From Pseudomonas duriflava (lineage in GTDB: Bacteria; Pseudomonadota; Gammaproteobacteria; Pseudomonadales; Pseudomonadaceae), in the NCBI RefSeq assembly GCF_007830155.1, contig NZ_VLKY01000008.1:62001-126000 (forward strand): a stretch of DNA of 64,000 nucleotides. The letters run 5' to 3'. Below the pieces are notes generated by a model. It was not told where the DNA came from. It saw only the letters and a list, made by a program, of their open reading frames with translations, and did not search any database. The position numbers and the translations under genes are program-made. Each line of letters opens with the position of its first letter. Position 1 is the stretch's first letter. This document shows positions 29,954-39,752 of this stretch, piece after piece.

Positions 29954-32900
29954 TTAGCCCTGAGGCTTGGGTTCTTCTTTATCTTGCTCTTTAGTACCTT
30001 CAGGTGCCTCGGCTACGGTAGCGGTTGTATTGCCTGACGCGTTGGCTGGAATTTCAGACTCCTCAACCATAGTTTCTGGTAGCTGAACCAGGCTTTGGGT
30101 GCTTGGTGTCACAATCTCGGCTGATGATTGCGACGGCTCCGTTTTGATGGTTTCGGGCTGAACTGTTGCTGGCTGAGAAGTAGCCTCAGATGCGCCTTTT
30201 TCATAGTCAGCAGCTGTTTCAATAGCGGAGGCGTTTACTTTAGGAGCAGAAATCTCGACTACAGGTTCAGAGTCGGCCGCCAATACTGGCGTTGCAGGCA
30301 TAGCATCTGCAGTTGAACGAGAGCTCGCATTCTCAATGGATGAGCCGATGTCCTGGCTGCGAGTCTGGGCTGTCAAGAGTTCAGCCTCTCTGGCAAGACG
30401 CTCCGCTTCACGCTGTAGGCGACGGCGCTCACGAGGGTCATTGGCGGCACGACCTGTACTGGCAGGCATCGATACGGGGTGGTTGCTGGCCGTAGTTGAA
30501 CTCTGAGAGCTTTCAGGCAACTTTGTCTCGCTTGAGACGGACGGCTTCACCTCGGCGCTAACTGGCTCCGAAGCGTTACCTGGGGCAGGCATCGGGGCGT
30601 CAGACGTCGAAACCGACGTTTCGGGTGTAACAGCTTTCTGGCTTTCAGGCGTGGCCGTAGTAGCGGTCTCGGTCTCGGTCTCGGGTGCTGATGCTTGCTC
30701 CGTTGCTGTTGGTGTCAGGCTCTTCGCGGGCGTTTCATAAGATATCGATGTTTCGTCCTTGTTGGGCGTGATATCTACAGGTGCCTGTGCTCTGTCGGTG
30801 TGCTTGTGAATGGTGGCTAGTGCGGCTTCCGCATTGACACTCTCGACTACGACGGCTGCGCTGGCAGGAATCTGCTCGCGCGGGTCTGCCTGTTCTCCAG
30901 TCTCGCTAGAAGTAACTTCCTCGGCCTCATTGTCGCTGTTTTCGCTGTTTTCGCTGTTAACGTCACGTTGACGCTCTCTGCGATTACTACGACGGCGCTG
31001 ACCGCGAGAGCGACGGCGAGGGCGCTCATCGTTTTCATGCTCGTCACCCTGTTCAAGCAGTTCTTCTTCAGTATTCGACTCTGCATTCAGTAGGGCGTCG
31101 TTGCGTGCCTCGGCTTCTTCACGGGCCTGTTGGCGCTCAGCGCGTGGTGGGCGGTCGGCACGCGGTTGGCGTTCCTCTCGTGGAGTGCGCTCTTCCTTGA
31201 CGGGGCGTTCTTCGCGTACAGCGCGCTCCTCGCGAGGCTGGCGCTCCTCACGTGGTTTACGCTCTTCGTCACGGCGGTTGTCACGTCGGCGGTTCTGCTG
31301 ACGCCCATTGCGGCGTTCTTCCGCACGGCGAGCTTCACTGGCAGGTTTAGCCTTTTCCGGTGCAGGGGCGGGCTCTTCCGTCTTGCCAGCAAATAAGCTT
31401 ACCAACGACTTTACGAGCCCTTTGAACAGGCTGGGCTCCGGCTGGTGAGCTTGTTTAGCAGGCTCTTCGATTTGTGGTGCTGGCGTACGCTCCGGAGCAA
31501 CCCTAACGGCGGCCTCTTGACGAACCAGGCTACGAGTCGCGCTAACGGGCTGAGCTTCCTCAACTTCTAAATGAGCCATTTCATAACTGGATTGGCCATT
31601 CATCAACTCAGGATTGTCGTCACGCAGACGCTGAACTTCAAAGTGTGGTGTTTCGAGGTGATCATCTGGAAGAATGATGATACGAACCCGAGTACGTAGT
31701 TCGATCTTGGTAATGCTGTTGCGCTTTTCATTTAGTAGGAATGACGCTACCTGTATAGGTACATGCGCACGTACTTCTGCGGTACGGTCCTTCAGGGCTT
31801 CCTCTTCAATCAGGCGCAAAATAGCCAGCGACAGCGATTCAACATCCCGAATAATGCCTTGTCCATTACAGCGTGGGCAGACAATACCGCTGGTCTCTCG
31901 AAGAGAAGGACGCAAACGTTGACGGGACATTTCCAAAAGACCGAAACGTGAAATGCGTCCGATTTGAACGCGAGCGCGGTCGGCCTCAAGAGCTTCACGC
32001 ATACGATCTTCTACGGCGCGTTGATTCTTGACGGGCGTCATGTCGATGAAGTCGATGACAATCAGGCCGCCAATATCCCGTAGACGCAACTGGCGCGCGA
32101 TCTCCTCAGCGGCTTCCAGGTTGGTCTGCAAAGCGGTTTCTTCGATATCTCCGCCCTTGGTTGCACGAGCTGAGTTAATATCAATAGACACCAAGGCTTC
32201 GGTTGGGTCGATTACGATAGAGCCGCCTGAAGGCAATTTTACTTCGCGCTGGAAAGCTGTCTCGATCTGGCTTTCGATCTGGAAGCGATTGAACAGGGGG
32301 ACGCTATCCTGATAGAGCTTGATCTTGCTCTGGTATTGAGGCATGACCTGACGGATAAAGCTTAGGGCTTCTTCCTGGGCCTCGATGCTATCAATAAGGA
32401 CCTCGCCAATGTCTTGGCGTAGATAGTCGCGGATGGCACGGATAATGACATTGCTTTCTTGGTAAATCAGGAAGGGAGCGCTGCGCTCAACCGAAGCATC
32501 TTTGATGGCTGTCCACAGTTGCAGGAGATAATCTAGGTCCCACTGCAGCTCTTCAGTGCTACGACCGAGACCGGCAGTGCGCACGATCAGTCCCATATCC
32601 CCTGGAACGTCCAGGCCATTGAGTGCTTCGCGTAACTCGTTGCGCTCTTCACCTTCAATACGGCGAGAAATACCACCCGCACGAGGGTTGTTGGGCATCA
32701 GGACCAGGTAACGGCCTGCCAGGCTGATAAAGGTGGTCAGTGCCGCGCCTTTGTTGCCGCGCTCCTCTTTTTCAACCTGGATGATGACTTCCTGGCCTTC
32801 GGAGAGCACGTCCTTAATATTAATACGACCTTCTGGAGCTTTCTTGAAGTACTCCCGGGAGATCTCCTTGAGGGGAAGAAAGCCGTGACGTTCGGAGCCA

Positions 32901-33079
32901 AAATCTACGAAGGCTGCTTCCAGGCTGGGCTCTATACGGGTAATGCGACCTTTATAAATATTGGCTTTTTTTTGCTCGCGACTGCCAGATTCAATGTCTA
33001 GATCAAACAGCTTCTGGCCATCGACTAGGGCAACACGCAGTTCTTCAGGCTGCGTGGCGTTAATGAGCATTCTTTTCAT
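29954..33079 (-). CDS. rne: Ribonuclease E
   Basis: Essential endoribonuclease (1041 residues) that starts most mRNA decay and matures tRNA and rRNA; scaffold of the degradosome. The catalytic half has the S1 domain (about residues 35-125, [24 protein letters not shown]), the DNase I-like site with acidic residues in [11 protein letters not shown] (about 298) and IDFIDM (about 343), and the zinc-link CPRCNGQG (about 400-407). The C-terminal 500 residues are low-complexity: an EER-x-P-R repeat block, [21 protein letters not shown]-binding patches, then a long Ala/Ser/Thr/Glu-rich tail. The start is M-K-R-M; it lacks a strong ribosome-binding site and is preceded by a long leader. Confidence 0.96.
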   Translation of the reverse strand: MKRMLINATQPEELRVALVDGQKLFDLDIESGSREQKKANIYKGRITRIEPSLEAAFVDFGSERHGFLPLKEISREYFKKAPEGRINIKDVLSEGQEVIIQVEKEERGNKGAALTTFISLAGRYLVLMPNNPRAGGISRRIEGEERNELREALNGLDVPGDMGLIVRTAGLGRSTEELQWDLDYLLQLWTAIKDASVERSAPFLIYQESNVIIRAIRDYLRQDIGEVLIDSIEAQEEALSFIRQVMPQYQSKIKLYQDSVPLFNRFQIESQIETAFQREVKLPSGGSIVIDPTEALVSIDINSARATKGGDIEETALQTNLEAAEEIARQLRLRDIGGLIVIDFIDMTPVKNQRAVEDRMREALEADRARVQIGRISRFGLLEMSRQRLRPSLRETSGIVCPRCNGQGIIRDVESLSLAILRLIEEEALKDRTAEVRAHVPIQVASFLLNEKRNSITKIELRTRVRIIILPDDHLETPHFEVQRLRDDNPELMNGQSSYEMAHLEVEEAQPVSATRSLVRQEAAVRVAPERTPAPQIEEPAKQAHQPEPSLFKGLVKSLVSLFAGKTEEPAPAPEKAKPASEARRAEERRNGRQQNRRRDNRRDEERKPREERQPREERAVREERPVKEERTPREERQPRADRPPRAERQQAREEAEARNDALLNAESNTEEELLEQGDEHENDERPRRRSRGQRRRSNRRERQRDVNSENSENSDNEAEEVTSSETGEQADPREQIPASAAVVVESVNAEAALATIHKHTDRAQAPVDITPNKDETSISYETPAKSLTPTATEQASAPETETETATTATPESQKAVTPETSVSTSDAPMPAPGNASEPVSAEVKPSVSSETKLPESSQSSTTASNHPVSMPASTGRAANDPRERRRLQREAERLAREAELLTAQTRSQDIGSSIENASSRSTADAMPATPVLAADSEPVVEISAPKVNASAIETAADYEKGASEATSQPATVQPETIKTEPSQSSAEIVTPSTQSLVQLPETMVEESEIPANASGNTTATVAEAPEGTKEQDKEEPKPQG
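31124..31267 (-). repeat. Degenerate 18-base (EER-x-P-R) repeat inside rne
   Basis: About eight consecutive six-residue units of the form EERxPR ([48 protein letters not shown]) encode a highly charged stretch in the RNase E scaffold region. Confidence 0.8.
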
Positions 33080-33592
33080 GTAATACCGTCGGTTTCCGGG
33101 CTACCGGAAACGGCGTTCGGCACACACGACTCTCCGAGGGTCGGTGCTTGGGATCGTATCGGAAACAGAGCGGTCCGCCTCCGTGTCCAGCAGCACTCGG
33201 TCGTGCCGAGCCGCGACTACGTCTCCTGCTGGCTGTCGTAACAGCAGCAACGTCAAACAGTCAGGAGGAGGAATCAGACCGATGGAGGCGGACATTTGGC
33301 GTCTATGCCAGCTTTTGGCTACGCACTCCATGGTTTGTGCATCTCCACCCTGCACACATCCTTCAGGAATCAGGTGCCGCTCGCAGAATCCGGAGCGGTT
33401 GTTTTTTGCGCTCACACAATTCAACAGTGGGCACGGTGTTTTGGTTCAAGGCATTTTTTGAGTGGTTTACCTACTGCTATGGATGAGGTGAGCCACTCCA
33501 AGGACGGCCTGACGCCCACAGAACATGTTTATGACAGGGAAGTGCATTCGCACACTTTATGTCATGCCAGGGTTAATGGCTTCCGGACTATA
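33080..33592 (-). promoter_or_regulatory. Long rne 5' leader with predicted promoter (rne-II-like)
   Basis: No gene can be supported between the rne and rluC starts (33080-33642). On the rne strand a sigma-70-like promoter TTGAAG (33610-33615), 17 bases, TATAGT (33587-33592) predicts a leader of about 500 bases. It contains a hairpin with perfect 8-bp arms GTTTCCGG/CCGGAAAC (33092-33111) ending 12 bases before the rne start, and another with CTCGG/CCGAG arms further upstream. A conserved leader RNA, rne-II, is known upstream of rne in pseudomonads, and RNase E autoregulates through its leader in E. coli. That this stretch is rne-II is inferred from position. Confidence 0.6.
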
Positions 33593-33642
33593 ACAGCAAC
33601 CATTAAGTGCTTCAATTAAGTGGAAATTGCTATTATATGTTC

Positions 33643-34596
33643 ATGACCAATCTTCCTTCGCAAAATACCGGCGTGCAGCTTTTCGAAGTGCCGTCGGAGC
33701 TGGCTGGCCAGCGTATCGACAATTACCTGCGCACTCAGCTCAAAGGTGCGCCGAAAACACTTATCTATCGTATTTTGCGTAAAGGCGAAGTGCGCGTGAA
33801 CAAGGGGCGAATCAAGCCTGACTATCGTTTGCAGGCTGGCGATATTATCCGGGTTCCGCCCATGCGCCTGGCAGAGCGTGACGAACCAGTGCCTGTATCA
33901 CAGGGCTGGCTTGAGCGCATGGAGGCAGCTATTGTCTATGAGGACAAGGCCCTTATCGTGATCAACAAGCCTGCCGGTATTGCTGTGCATGGTGGCAGTG
34001 GTATCAGCCAAGGCGTTATTGAAATTTTTCGACAGTTGCGTCCGGAGGCACGTGATATTGAGTTAGTCCACCGCCTGGACCGGGATACCTCGGGGCTGCT
34101 TATGATCGCAAAGAAGCGAAGCATGCTGAGGCACCTACATGAGGCGCTGCGAGGTGATGGTGTCGATAAGCGTTACCATGCTTTGGTCCGAGGGCATTGG
34201 CCAGCTGCGAAAAAGCAGATTCGTGCACCTCTTATGAAAAACAACCTGCGCTCTGGTGAGCGTATGGTCGAGGTAAATGTTGAGGGTAAGGATGCCTTGA
34301 CTGAGTTCAGGGTGCTTCGACGCTATGGCGATTTTGCGACATTAGTAGAGGCAAAGCCGGTTACTGGGCGCACTCATCAAATTCGGGTACATGCCAAGCA
34401 TGCGGGGCATGCCATAGCCGGCGATCCTAAATATGGTGATGAATCTTTTTCGCATGAGATCCGCGAGTTAGGTGGCAGGCGGTTGTTTTTACACTCCGCT
34501 AGCCTGCGTATACCACTGCCCGAGGGCGGGGAATTGCAATTAACGGCTCCTGTCGATGACATGTGGAGTACCACAGTGGGCCGATTGGATGGCTAG
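33643..34596 (+). CDS. rluC: 23S rRNA pseudouridine synthase RluC
   Basis: Pseudouridine synthase (317 residues) that modifies U955, U2504 and U2580 of 23S rRNA in E. coli. It has an N-terminal S4 RNA-binding domain ([31 protein letters not shown]) and a RluA-type catalytic domain with the catalytic aspartate in [12 protein letters not shown], plus GRTHQIRVH. The start at 33643 (MTNLPSQ) resembles the P. aeruginosa start; ATG 33637 is two codons upstream and no strong ribosome-binding site separates them. Divergent from rne, an arrangement conserved in Gammaproteobacteria. Its last 8 bases overlap the next gene. Confidence 0.95.
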   Translation: MTNLPSQNTGVQLFEVPSELAGQRIDNYLRTQLKGAPKTLIYRILRKGEVRVNKGRIKPDYRLQAGDIIRVPPMRLAERDEPVPVSQGWLERMEAAIVYEDKALIVINKPAGIAVHGGSGISQGVIEIFRQLRPEARDIELVHRLDRDTSGLLMIAKKRSMLRHLHEALRGDGVDKRYHALVRGHWPAAKKQIRAPLMKNNLRSGERMVEVNVEGKDALTEFRVLRRYGDFATLVEAKPVTGRTHQIRVHAKHAGHAIAGDPKYGDESFSHEIRELGGRRLFLHSASLRIPLPEGGELQLTAPVDDMWSTTVGRLDG

Positions 34597-35248
34597 CTAT
34601 GATCTGCTGATATTTGATTGGGACGGTACGTTATGTGACTCCATTGAGCGTATCATCCATGTAATGCAGGCGGCGGCGAAAGAGCTGGGCCTGCCTGCAC
34701 GAAGCGCCAGCTCCATAAAAGCTATTATTGGTCTGGGTTTGCCCGAGGCCATTTCCACGCTTTATCCTGAGTTAGAAGGCGAGGCGGTAGAAAGTTTTCG
34801 TCAATGTTATAGCCAATATTTCATCCTGCACGATCAAGAGCCCTCTCCCTTGTTTGATGGTGTAACTGAGGCGCTGCAGGCTTTCCGGTCACAAGGGTAT
34901 TGGCTGGCTGTCGCAACCGGGAAAAGTCGTCAAGGCTTGAATCGTGCGCTGGCATCTAAGGGGTTGTCACATTTTTTTGATGTCACCCGTTGCGCGGATG
35001 AAACTGCAAGCAAACCTGACCCGCTTATGCTTAACGAAATTCTGGCGCATTGTTCGACGCATTCTTCCAGGGCGCTCATGATCGGCGATGCGGCATTTGA
35101 TCTAGAAATGGCTCGTAGGGCGCAAATGGATTCTGTTGCGGTCAGTTATGGGGCGCAACCGTCTCATGTGTTGCGTGATTATAAGCCGCGTATGGTCATC
35201 GATCATTTCAATGAGTTGCGCACTTGGCTGGTACGCAGCGAACGATAA
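34589..35248 (+). CDS. HAD-family hydrolase, phosphoglycolate phosphatase-like
   Basis: HAD-IA phosphatase (219 residues). Motif I is DWDGTLCDS (residues 9-17; nucleophile Asp9 and acid/base Asp11), motif II lies in [14 protein letters not shown], the motif III lysine in [12 protein letters not shown], and motif IV in [16 protein letters not shown] helical cap occupies about residues 18-85. The substrate cannot be read from sequence; Gph-like or nucleotidase activity is possible. It starts inside the end of rluC, so it is coupled to it, and sppA follows after 18 bases. Same gene order as PA2975-PA2973. Confidence 0.88.
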   Translation: MASYDLLIFDWDGTLCDSIERIIHVMQAAAKELGLPARSASSIKAIIGLGLPEAISTLYPELEGEAVESFRQCYSQYFILHDQEPSPLFDGVTEALQAFRSQGYWLAVATGKSRQGLNRALASKGLSHFFDVTRCADETASKPDPLMLNEILAHCSTHSSRALMIGDAAFDLEMARRAQMDSVAVSYGAQPSHVLRDYKPRMVIDHFNELRTWLVRSER

Positions 35249-35266
35249 AACAGTTAGGACTCTTCA

Positions 35267-36244
35267 ATGGCAGACGATTGGAAAGCGCAGGATCGACCGG
35301 CTGATGAGAAAAGCTGGAAGCTTATCGAAAAGACCATGTTAGCTAGCGTGCATGAGCAGCGCAGAGCTAGGCGGTGGGGGATTTTTTTCAAGTTTCTGAC
35401 GTTTACTTATCTTTTCATCATGCTGGCCTTATTCGTTCCTCTGTCGGATCTTACCTCCGAAGCTTCACATGAGGGTGGGTATACAGCGCTCATTGAAGTG
35501 AAGGGCACGATTGCAGACGATCAGCAGGCTAGCGCGGACAATATTGTTGGCGCCTTACGCAAGGCTTTCGATGACTCCAGTGTCCGAGCGGTCGTTTTGC
35601 GTATCAACAGCCCTGGCGGTAGTCCGGTTCAGTCAGGTTATGTTTATGATGAGATTAAACGGCTTCGTGCGTTGCATCCAGATATCAAATTGTACGCTGT
35701 GATTTCAGATCTGGGGGCTTCCGGAGCCTATTATATTGCTAGTGCAGCTGATGCTATCTATGCGGATAAAGCCAGTTTGGTTGGCTCCATTGGTGTTACG
35801 GCAGCCTCGTTCGGGTTTGTTGAGGCCATGAATAAGCTAGGGGTAGAGCGGCGCGTTTATACCTCTGGAGAGCATAAGGCCTTTTTGGATCCTTTCCAGC
35901 CGGCTAAAGAAGAGGAAACTCGCTTTTGGCAGCAGGTCTTGAACACTACGCATCAGCAGTTCATTGATAGTGTCAAAAGGGGGCGGGGTGATCGTTTGAA
36001 GGTGGAAGGGCATCCTGAGCTCTTTTCCGGCTTGGTCTGGTCTGGCGAGCAAGCTTTAGAGTTGGGCTTGATTGATGGTCTGGGCAGTGCCAGTTATGTG
36101 GCGCGTGAGATCGTTGGAGAGGAAAAGCTAGTTGACTATACGGTTCAGGACTCACCCTTCGATCGTTTTGCCAAGCGGATTGGTACTAGTGTTGCCGAGC
36201 ATCTTGCTTTGATGATGGGTTGGCAAGGGCCCGTACTGCGTTAA
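35267..36244 (+). CDS. sppA: Signal peptide peptidase SppA (36K type)
   Basis: Membrane-bound S49 serine peptidase (325 residues) that degrades cleaved signal peptides and possibly lipoprotein fragments. A single transmembrane helix is at about residues 38-58 (FLTFTYLFIMLALFVPL). The catalytic serine is in SDLGASGAYYIASAAD (about residue 150) with the general-base lysine about 50 residues later, as in the short single-domain SppA type rather than the 67-kDa E. coli form. RINSPGGSPVQSG is the oxyanion-strand motif. Last gene of the rluC-HAD-sppA run; the convergent maf gene ends 19 bases away. Confidence 0.92.
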   Translation: MADDWKAQDRPADEKSWKLIEKTMLASVHEQRRARRWGIFFKFLTFTYLFIMLALFVPLSDLTSEASHEGGYTALIEVKGTIADDQQASADNIVGALRKAFDDSSVRAVVLRINSPGGSPVQSGYVYDEIKRLRALHPDIKLYAVISDLGASGAYYIASAADAIYADKASLVGSIGVTAASFGFVEAMNKLGVERRVYTSGEHKAFLDPFQPAKEEETRFWQQVLNTTHQQFIDSVKRGRGDRLKVEGHPELFSGLVWSGEQALELGLIDGLGSASYVAREIVGEEKLVDYTVQDSPFDRFAKRIGTSVAEHLALMMGWQGPVLR

Positions 36245-36262
36245 GTGGGCCCAATCCAGATA

Positions 36263-36841
36263 TTAAGGTAGCAAGACAGCTTCCTTAAGAAGCATATCAG
36301 TCAGGCGTATCAGGGGGAGACCGATCAGGCTGGTCATGTCTTCCCCCTCGGTAGAGCGAAACAGAGTGATGCCTAGGCCTTCAACTTTAAAGCTGCCGGC
36401 GCAATCGAAAGGCTGCTCGGTTCGTAAGTAGCGTTCAATGGTGGCTTCGTCTAGATTTCGAAAGTGCACGGTAAAAGGAATGCAATCCGATTGACAGTGC
36501 CCGGTACGGGTATTGAGTAAGGAAAGGCCTGTCATAAACGTTACGCTTTTGCCTTGGGCGTTCATGAGTTGATCGCGTGCGCGCTCAAAGACAAGCGGTT
36601 TGCCAAGAATTTTGTTTTCAAGTGTGGCAGCCTGGTCAGAGCCTATAATCAAATGATCAGGATATTTGGCTGCAAGGGTACGCGCCTTGGCTTCGGACAG
36701 GCGTCGTACTAAGGACTCCGCTGTCTCGTTAGGTAGTGGTGTTTCATCAATGTCAGGCGACTCGTGTTCGAAAGGCAGATTTAGACGCGACAGGAGGTCG
36801 CGTCGATAGTGCGAGCCGGAAGCTAATACTAGCGGGAGCAT
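36263..36841 (-). CDS. Maf-family nucleotide pyrophosphatase (YceF type)
   Basis: House-cleaning nucleotide pyrophosphatase of 192 residues. The Maf signature LASGSHYRRDLLSRL is at residues 6-20, with the DEXXP segment (DIDETPLP), the GSDQAATLE catalytic acid region and GKPLVFERARDQL. The sequence DQAA-LE with this C-terminus is typical of the YceF subgroup, which prefers 7-methyl-GTP, but subgroup assignment is by eye. Divergent from yceD-rpmF, as in other Gammaproteobacteria; the intergenic 118 bases carry the yceD promoter. Confidence 0.9.
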   Translation of the reverse strand: MLPLVLASGSHYRRDLLSRLNLPFEHESPDIDETPLPNETAESLVRRLSEAKARTLAAKYPDHLIIGSDQAATLENKILGKPLVFERARDQLMNAQGKSVTFMTGLSLLNTRTGHCQSDCIPFTVHFRNLDEATIERYLRTEQPFDCAGSFKVEGLGITLFRSTEGEDMTSLIGLPLIRLTDMLLKEAVLLP

Positions 36842-36922
36842 AATAGATGAGTCTCTTTGAGGGCTGGGTTGGGATAAACGACCAAAAGTCGGCTTGGGAT
36901 AGTACCCTTTGCCTAATTTCCT

Positions 36923-36950
36923 TTGACAGGCTTGAGGTCGTCTCTATAAT
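36923..36950 (+). promoter_or_regulatory. Near-consensus promoter of yceD-rpmF
   Basis: Perfect -35 TTGACA (36923-36928), 16-base spacer and perfect -10 TATAAT (36945-36950). The discriminator that follows is GGCGCGC, a GC-rich type linked to stringent control of ribosomal genes. The yceD ATG begins only ten bases after the -10, so the transcript should have almost no leader. Confidence 0.88.
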
Positions 36951-36959
36951 GGCGCGCTT

Positions 36960-37496
36960 ATGTTGAATGGGCCAATTCCACCTCACGTAGATCCACGTAA
37001 ACTGGCTGATCGCGGTGTTACTCTTCGGGGTGAATTACCGGTTTCCAGTTTGCCGCGTCTTTGCGAGCAGCTAACAAGTTCGGAAGGTACGGTAAAAGCC
37101 GCTTTCGAATTTTTTCGCAATGAGCAAAGGCTTGTCGTCATTCGTGGCGAATTGGATACAGAAGTGCAAATGGTATGTCAGCGATGCTTGGAGCCGGCTG
37201 GATTTCCTATTCATGGCGAGTATGAATATGCCGTGTTATGGGAAGGGCAATCGGCGGATGCATTGCCAAAAGGCTATGACGCACTGGAAGTCGGTGAAGA
37301 GCCTTTGGATCTGATAGGGTTGTTGGAAGATGAGTTAATACTCGCCTTGCCAATCATTCCAACTCATGAGCCGGGCATTTGCCATCATCCAGCAGGATTC
37401 GAAGCGCCTGAAGCGCCCGAAGAAAGCGCGGACGAGGAAAAGCGAGCCAACCCGTTCAGCGTACTGGCGCAGTTGAAGCGTGACCCAAACGTTTAG
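36960..37496 (+). CDS. yceD: YceD family protein (DUF177), 23S rRNA accumulation
   Basis: Conserved protein (178 residues) linked to 23S rRNA accumulation and always found before rpmF. The CxxC pair in VCQRCLEP (about residues 73-76) and a later acidic patch (EVGEEPLDLIGLLEDELILALP) are family hallmarks; a further cysteine is in GICHHPAG. No ribosome-binding site is visible and the promoter -10 ends ten bases before the ATG, so the mRNA is probably leaderless or nearly so. rpmF begins 13 bases after its stop. Confidence 0.92.
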   Translation: MLNGPIPPHVDPRKLADRGVTLRGELPVSSLPRLCEQLTSSEGTVKAAFEFFRNEQRLVVIRGELDTEVQMVCQRCLEPAGFPIHGEYEYAVLWEGQSADALPKGYDALEVGEEPLDLIGLLEDELILALPIIPTHEPGICHHPAGFEAPEAPEESADEEKRANPFSVLAQLKRDPNV

Positions 37497-37509
37497 GAGT
37501 TAATGAGTT

Positions 37510-37692
37510 ATGGCTGTTCAGCAGAACAAAAAATCCCGTTCCGCCCGTGATATGCGTCGTTCGCATGATGCGCTCGAGCCGAATGCCTTGTCCGTAGAGA
37601 AGAGCACTGGTGAAGTTCACCTGCGTCACCACGTTTCTCCCGACGGTTTTTATCGTGGTCGTAAAGTGATTGATAAGGGCTCCGACGAGTAA
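37510..37692 (+). CDS. rpmF: 50S ribosomal protein L32
   Basis: Ribosomal protein bL32 (60 residues, standard size). It begins [19 protein letters not shown] and carries the [20 protein letters not shown] core. This copy has no zinc-binding cysteines, as is normal for the proteobacterial type. AGGAG stands upstream of the ATG. It lies between yceD and plsX, the usual link between ribosome and lipid genes. Confidence 0.97.
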   Translation: MAVQQNKKSRSARDMRRSHDALEPNALSVEKSTGEVHLRHHVSPDGFYRGRKVIDKGSDE

Positions 37693-37695
37693 TCC

Positions 37696-38709
37696 TTGTC
37701 GTTACCTGTCATCGCTGTCGATGCAATGGGCGGGGACTTCGGTCCCCGCTGCATTGTGCCTGCTTGTATTTCATTTCTTAAGAGTCACCCTGCTGTCAAG
37801 CTAGTCCTGGTAGGCGAAGTGGGCTTAATTCGCCCTTGTCTGGACTCATACCGTTTCGACAGTTCTCGTCTGCATGTTCAAACGGCCAGTCAGGTTGTTG
37901 GAATGGCAGAGAAGCCTTCACGTGCATTGCGTGGCAAATCTGATTCATCTATGAAAGTGGCGCTCGACTTGGTGGCTGGCGGTCAGGCAGATGCTTGTGT
38001 TAGTGCGGGCAATACAGGGGCGCTGATGGCTTTTGCTCGTCAGACGTTACGCATGTTGCCAGGTATTGAACGGCCCGCTATGTATACACTCTTGCCTGTT
38101 TCCAATGGGCAATGTGTTCTATTGGATTTAGGCGCAAATCTTGATTGTACGGCTCAGCATCTATACCAATTTGCCCATTTGGGTGCGGCAGTTGCAGCTG
38201 CTCATGGAGTAGTTGCTCCCAGGGTATGCTTGTTGAATGTTGGTACTGAGGACGTTAAGGGAGTGCTGGCTGTACAGCAGGCGGCTGAGTTACTTAAGGC
38301 GAGTACAATTAATTACGCCGGTTTCGTAGAGGGTGACGGAGTATTTCGTGGAGAGGCTGATGTTGTCGTATGTGACGGTTTCGTTGGTAATGTATTGCTA
38401 AAGTCAAGCGAAGGGTTAATTACGATGCTGCTTCGAGAGCTCGAAGCAGGACGCTTAGGCAGTAATTTCTTTCGTATGCTGGCGCAGCCTTTGCTGTCGC
38501 AGCTCAAAGACGAAGTACGTCCTGACAAGCGTAATGGGGCTGGCTTCCTAGGGTTGCACGGGGTGGTTGTCAAAAGTCATGGAAATGCTGATGGGGCAGG
38601 TTTCCAGTCTGCCTTGGCTCGTGCTGTAACCGCTGTGGAGAATGATCTAATGGGCAGGATGGCTCAACAGCTTATATCTTTGCAGGGTGGGTCAGCTCAC
38701 CAAGTGTGA
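37696..38709 (+). CDS. plsX: Phosphate acyltransferase PlsX
   Basis: Peripheral membrane enzyme (337 residues) that makes acyl-phosphate from acyl-ACP for phospholipid synthesis. The start IAVDAMGGDFGP, the SAGNTGALM loop and the C-terminal VKSHGNADGAGFQSALARA are diagnostic. The only convincing start is TTG at 37696, three bases after rpmF stops, which gives the M-S-x-P-V-I-A-x-DAMGGD pattern seen in relatives; the ribosome-binding site must lie within the end of rpmF. The next gene is fabD, with no fabH between, which is usual in pseudomonads. Confidence 0.93.
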   Translation: MSLPVIAVDAMGGDFGPRCIVPACISFLKSHPAVKLVLVGEVGLIRPCLDSYRFDSSRLHVQTASQVVGMAEKPSRALRGKSDSSMKVALDLVAGGQADACVSAGNTGALMAFARQTLRMLPGIERPAMYTLLPVSNGQCVLLDLGANLDCTAQHLYQFAHLGAAVAAAHGVVAPRVCLLNVGTEDVKGVLAVQQAAELLKASTINYAGFVEGDGVFRGEADVVVCDGFVGNVLLKSSEGLITMLLRELEAGRLGSNFFRMLAQPLLSQLKDEVRPDKRNGAGFLGLHGVVVKSHGNADGAGFQSALARAVTAVENDLMGRMAQQLISLQGGSAHQV

Positions 38710-38799
38710 CCGGTGTGCGGCACTTGGCATCCAAACAGGATTACGCCCAGGCATCTTGCTAAGATATGGGTTTTCGACGAAATCAAAAAGAGATCGAAT

Positions 38800-39738
38800 A
38801 TGTCAGCTTCCTTCGCTTTCGTATTTCCTGGTCAGGGTTCACAGTCGCTGGGCATGTTGACTGCCATGGAAACTCGGCATCCTTTGGTGCGCGCTACCTT
38901 TGCCGAAGCTTCCGAGGCGCTCGGATATGATATGTGGATGCTTGTGCAGCAGGGACCGGAAGACCGTCTGAACCAGACTGATAAGACTCAGCCAGCTATT
39001 CTTTGTGCTTCCATCGCTCTATGGCGATTGTGGCAGGCTGAGGGCGGCCATCGTCCGGCCTATGTTGCTGGACATAGCTTGGGCGAGTATTCGGCCCTGG
39101 TTGCTGCCGGCTCGCTTGAGTTTGCCCAAGCTATAAAGCTTGTGGAGCGGCGTGGGCAGCTGATGCAGGACGCTGTGTCCGCTGGCGCAGGTGCTATGGC
39201 CGCGATTCTTGGTCTGGAAGATCAGGATGTTTTGACGGCCTGTAGCGAGGCAGCCCAAGGCGAGGTGGTAAGCGCTGTTAATTTTAATGCGCCCGGCCAG
39301 GTCGTGATTGCTGGTAATGCGGCTGCGGTAGATCGAGCTATTACGCTTTGTAAGGCGCGTGGTGCTAAGCGTGCAGTCGCGCTTCCAGTAAGCGTTCCTT
39401 CGCACTGTGAGCTCATGCGACCTGCTGCCGAGCGGTTTGCTGAGTCCATAGAGAGCCTGAACTGGCAGGTGCCAGCGATTCCGGTTATTCAGAATGTAAA
39501 TGCCTCTATAAGTTCTACAGTGGATGAGCTTAAGCAGAGCGTGCTTGCTCAGCTATATAGTCCAGTGCGTTGGGTGGAAACGATTCAACTGCTTGCGGAC
39601 AAAGGCATGTCACAGCTGGTAGAGTGCGGCCCCGGAAAAGTCTTGGCTGGATTGAACAAGCGTTGCGTCAAAGGCATTGAGACCCATGGGTTGGATACAC
39701 CCGATGCTTTTGCTGCTGCGCAGGCTGTGCTGGCCTGA
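38800..39738 (+). CDS. fabD: Malonyl-CoA:ACP transacylase FabD
   Basis: Cytoplasmic enzyme (312 residues) that loads malonate onto the acyl carrier protein. The start MSASFAFVFPGQGSQ contains the glutamine of the oxyanion hole, the catalytic serine is Ser93 in GHSLGEYSAL, and the catalytic His lies in VPSHCELM. The ATG at 38800 matches the family start; the in-frame extension to 38713 is unconserved. A GAGA sequence lies upstream. fabG follows after 14 bases. Confidence 0.97.
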   Translation: MSASFAFVFPGQGSQSLGMLTAMETRHPLVRATFAEASEALGYDMWMLVQQGPEDRLNQTDKTQPAILCASIALWRLWQAEGGHRPAYVAGHSLGEYSALVAAGSLEFAQAIKLVERRGQLMQDAVSAGAGAMAAILGLEDQDVLTACSEAAQGEVVSAVNFNAPGQVVIAGNAAAVDRAITLCKARGAKRAVALPVSVPSHCELMRPAAERFAESIESLNWQVPAIPVIQNVNASISSTVDELKQSVLAQLYSPVRWVETIQLLADKGMSQLVECGPGKVLAGLNKRCVKGIETHGLDTPDAFAAAQAVLA

Positions 39739-39752
39739 TATAAGGAGAAAAC

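Noticed and set aside
31101-31396. Arg/Ser-rich open frames opposite the rne repeat
   Set aside because: They arise from the complement of the EER-x-P-R repeat and have no independent signals.
33101-33619. Several open frames of about 100 codons in the rne-rluC gap
   Set aside because: They overlap one another on both strands, have no ribosome-binding sites or recognisable proteins, and the region is better explained as the rne leader.
37696-39738. Absence of fabH between plsX and fabD, considered as a gene loss
   Set aside because: This arrangement is normal in pseudomonads, which carry other initiating synthases elsewhere.
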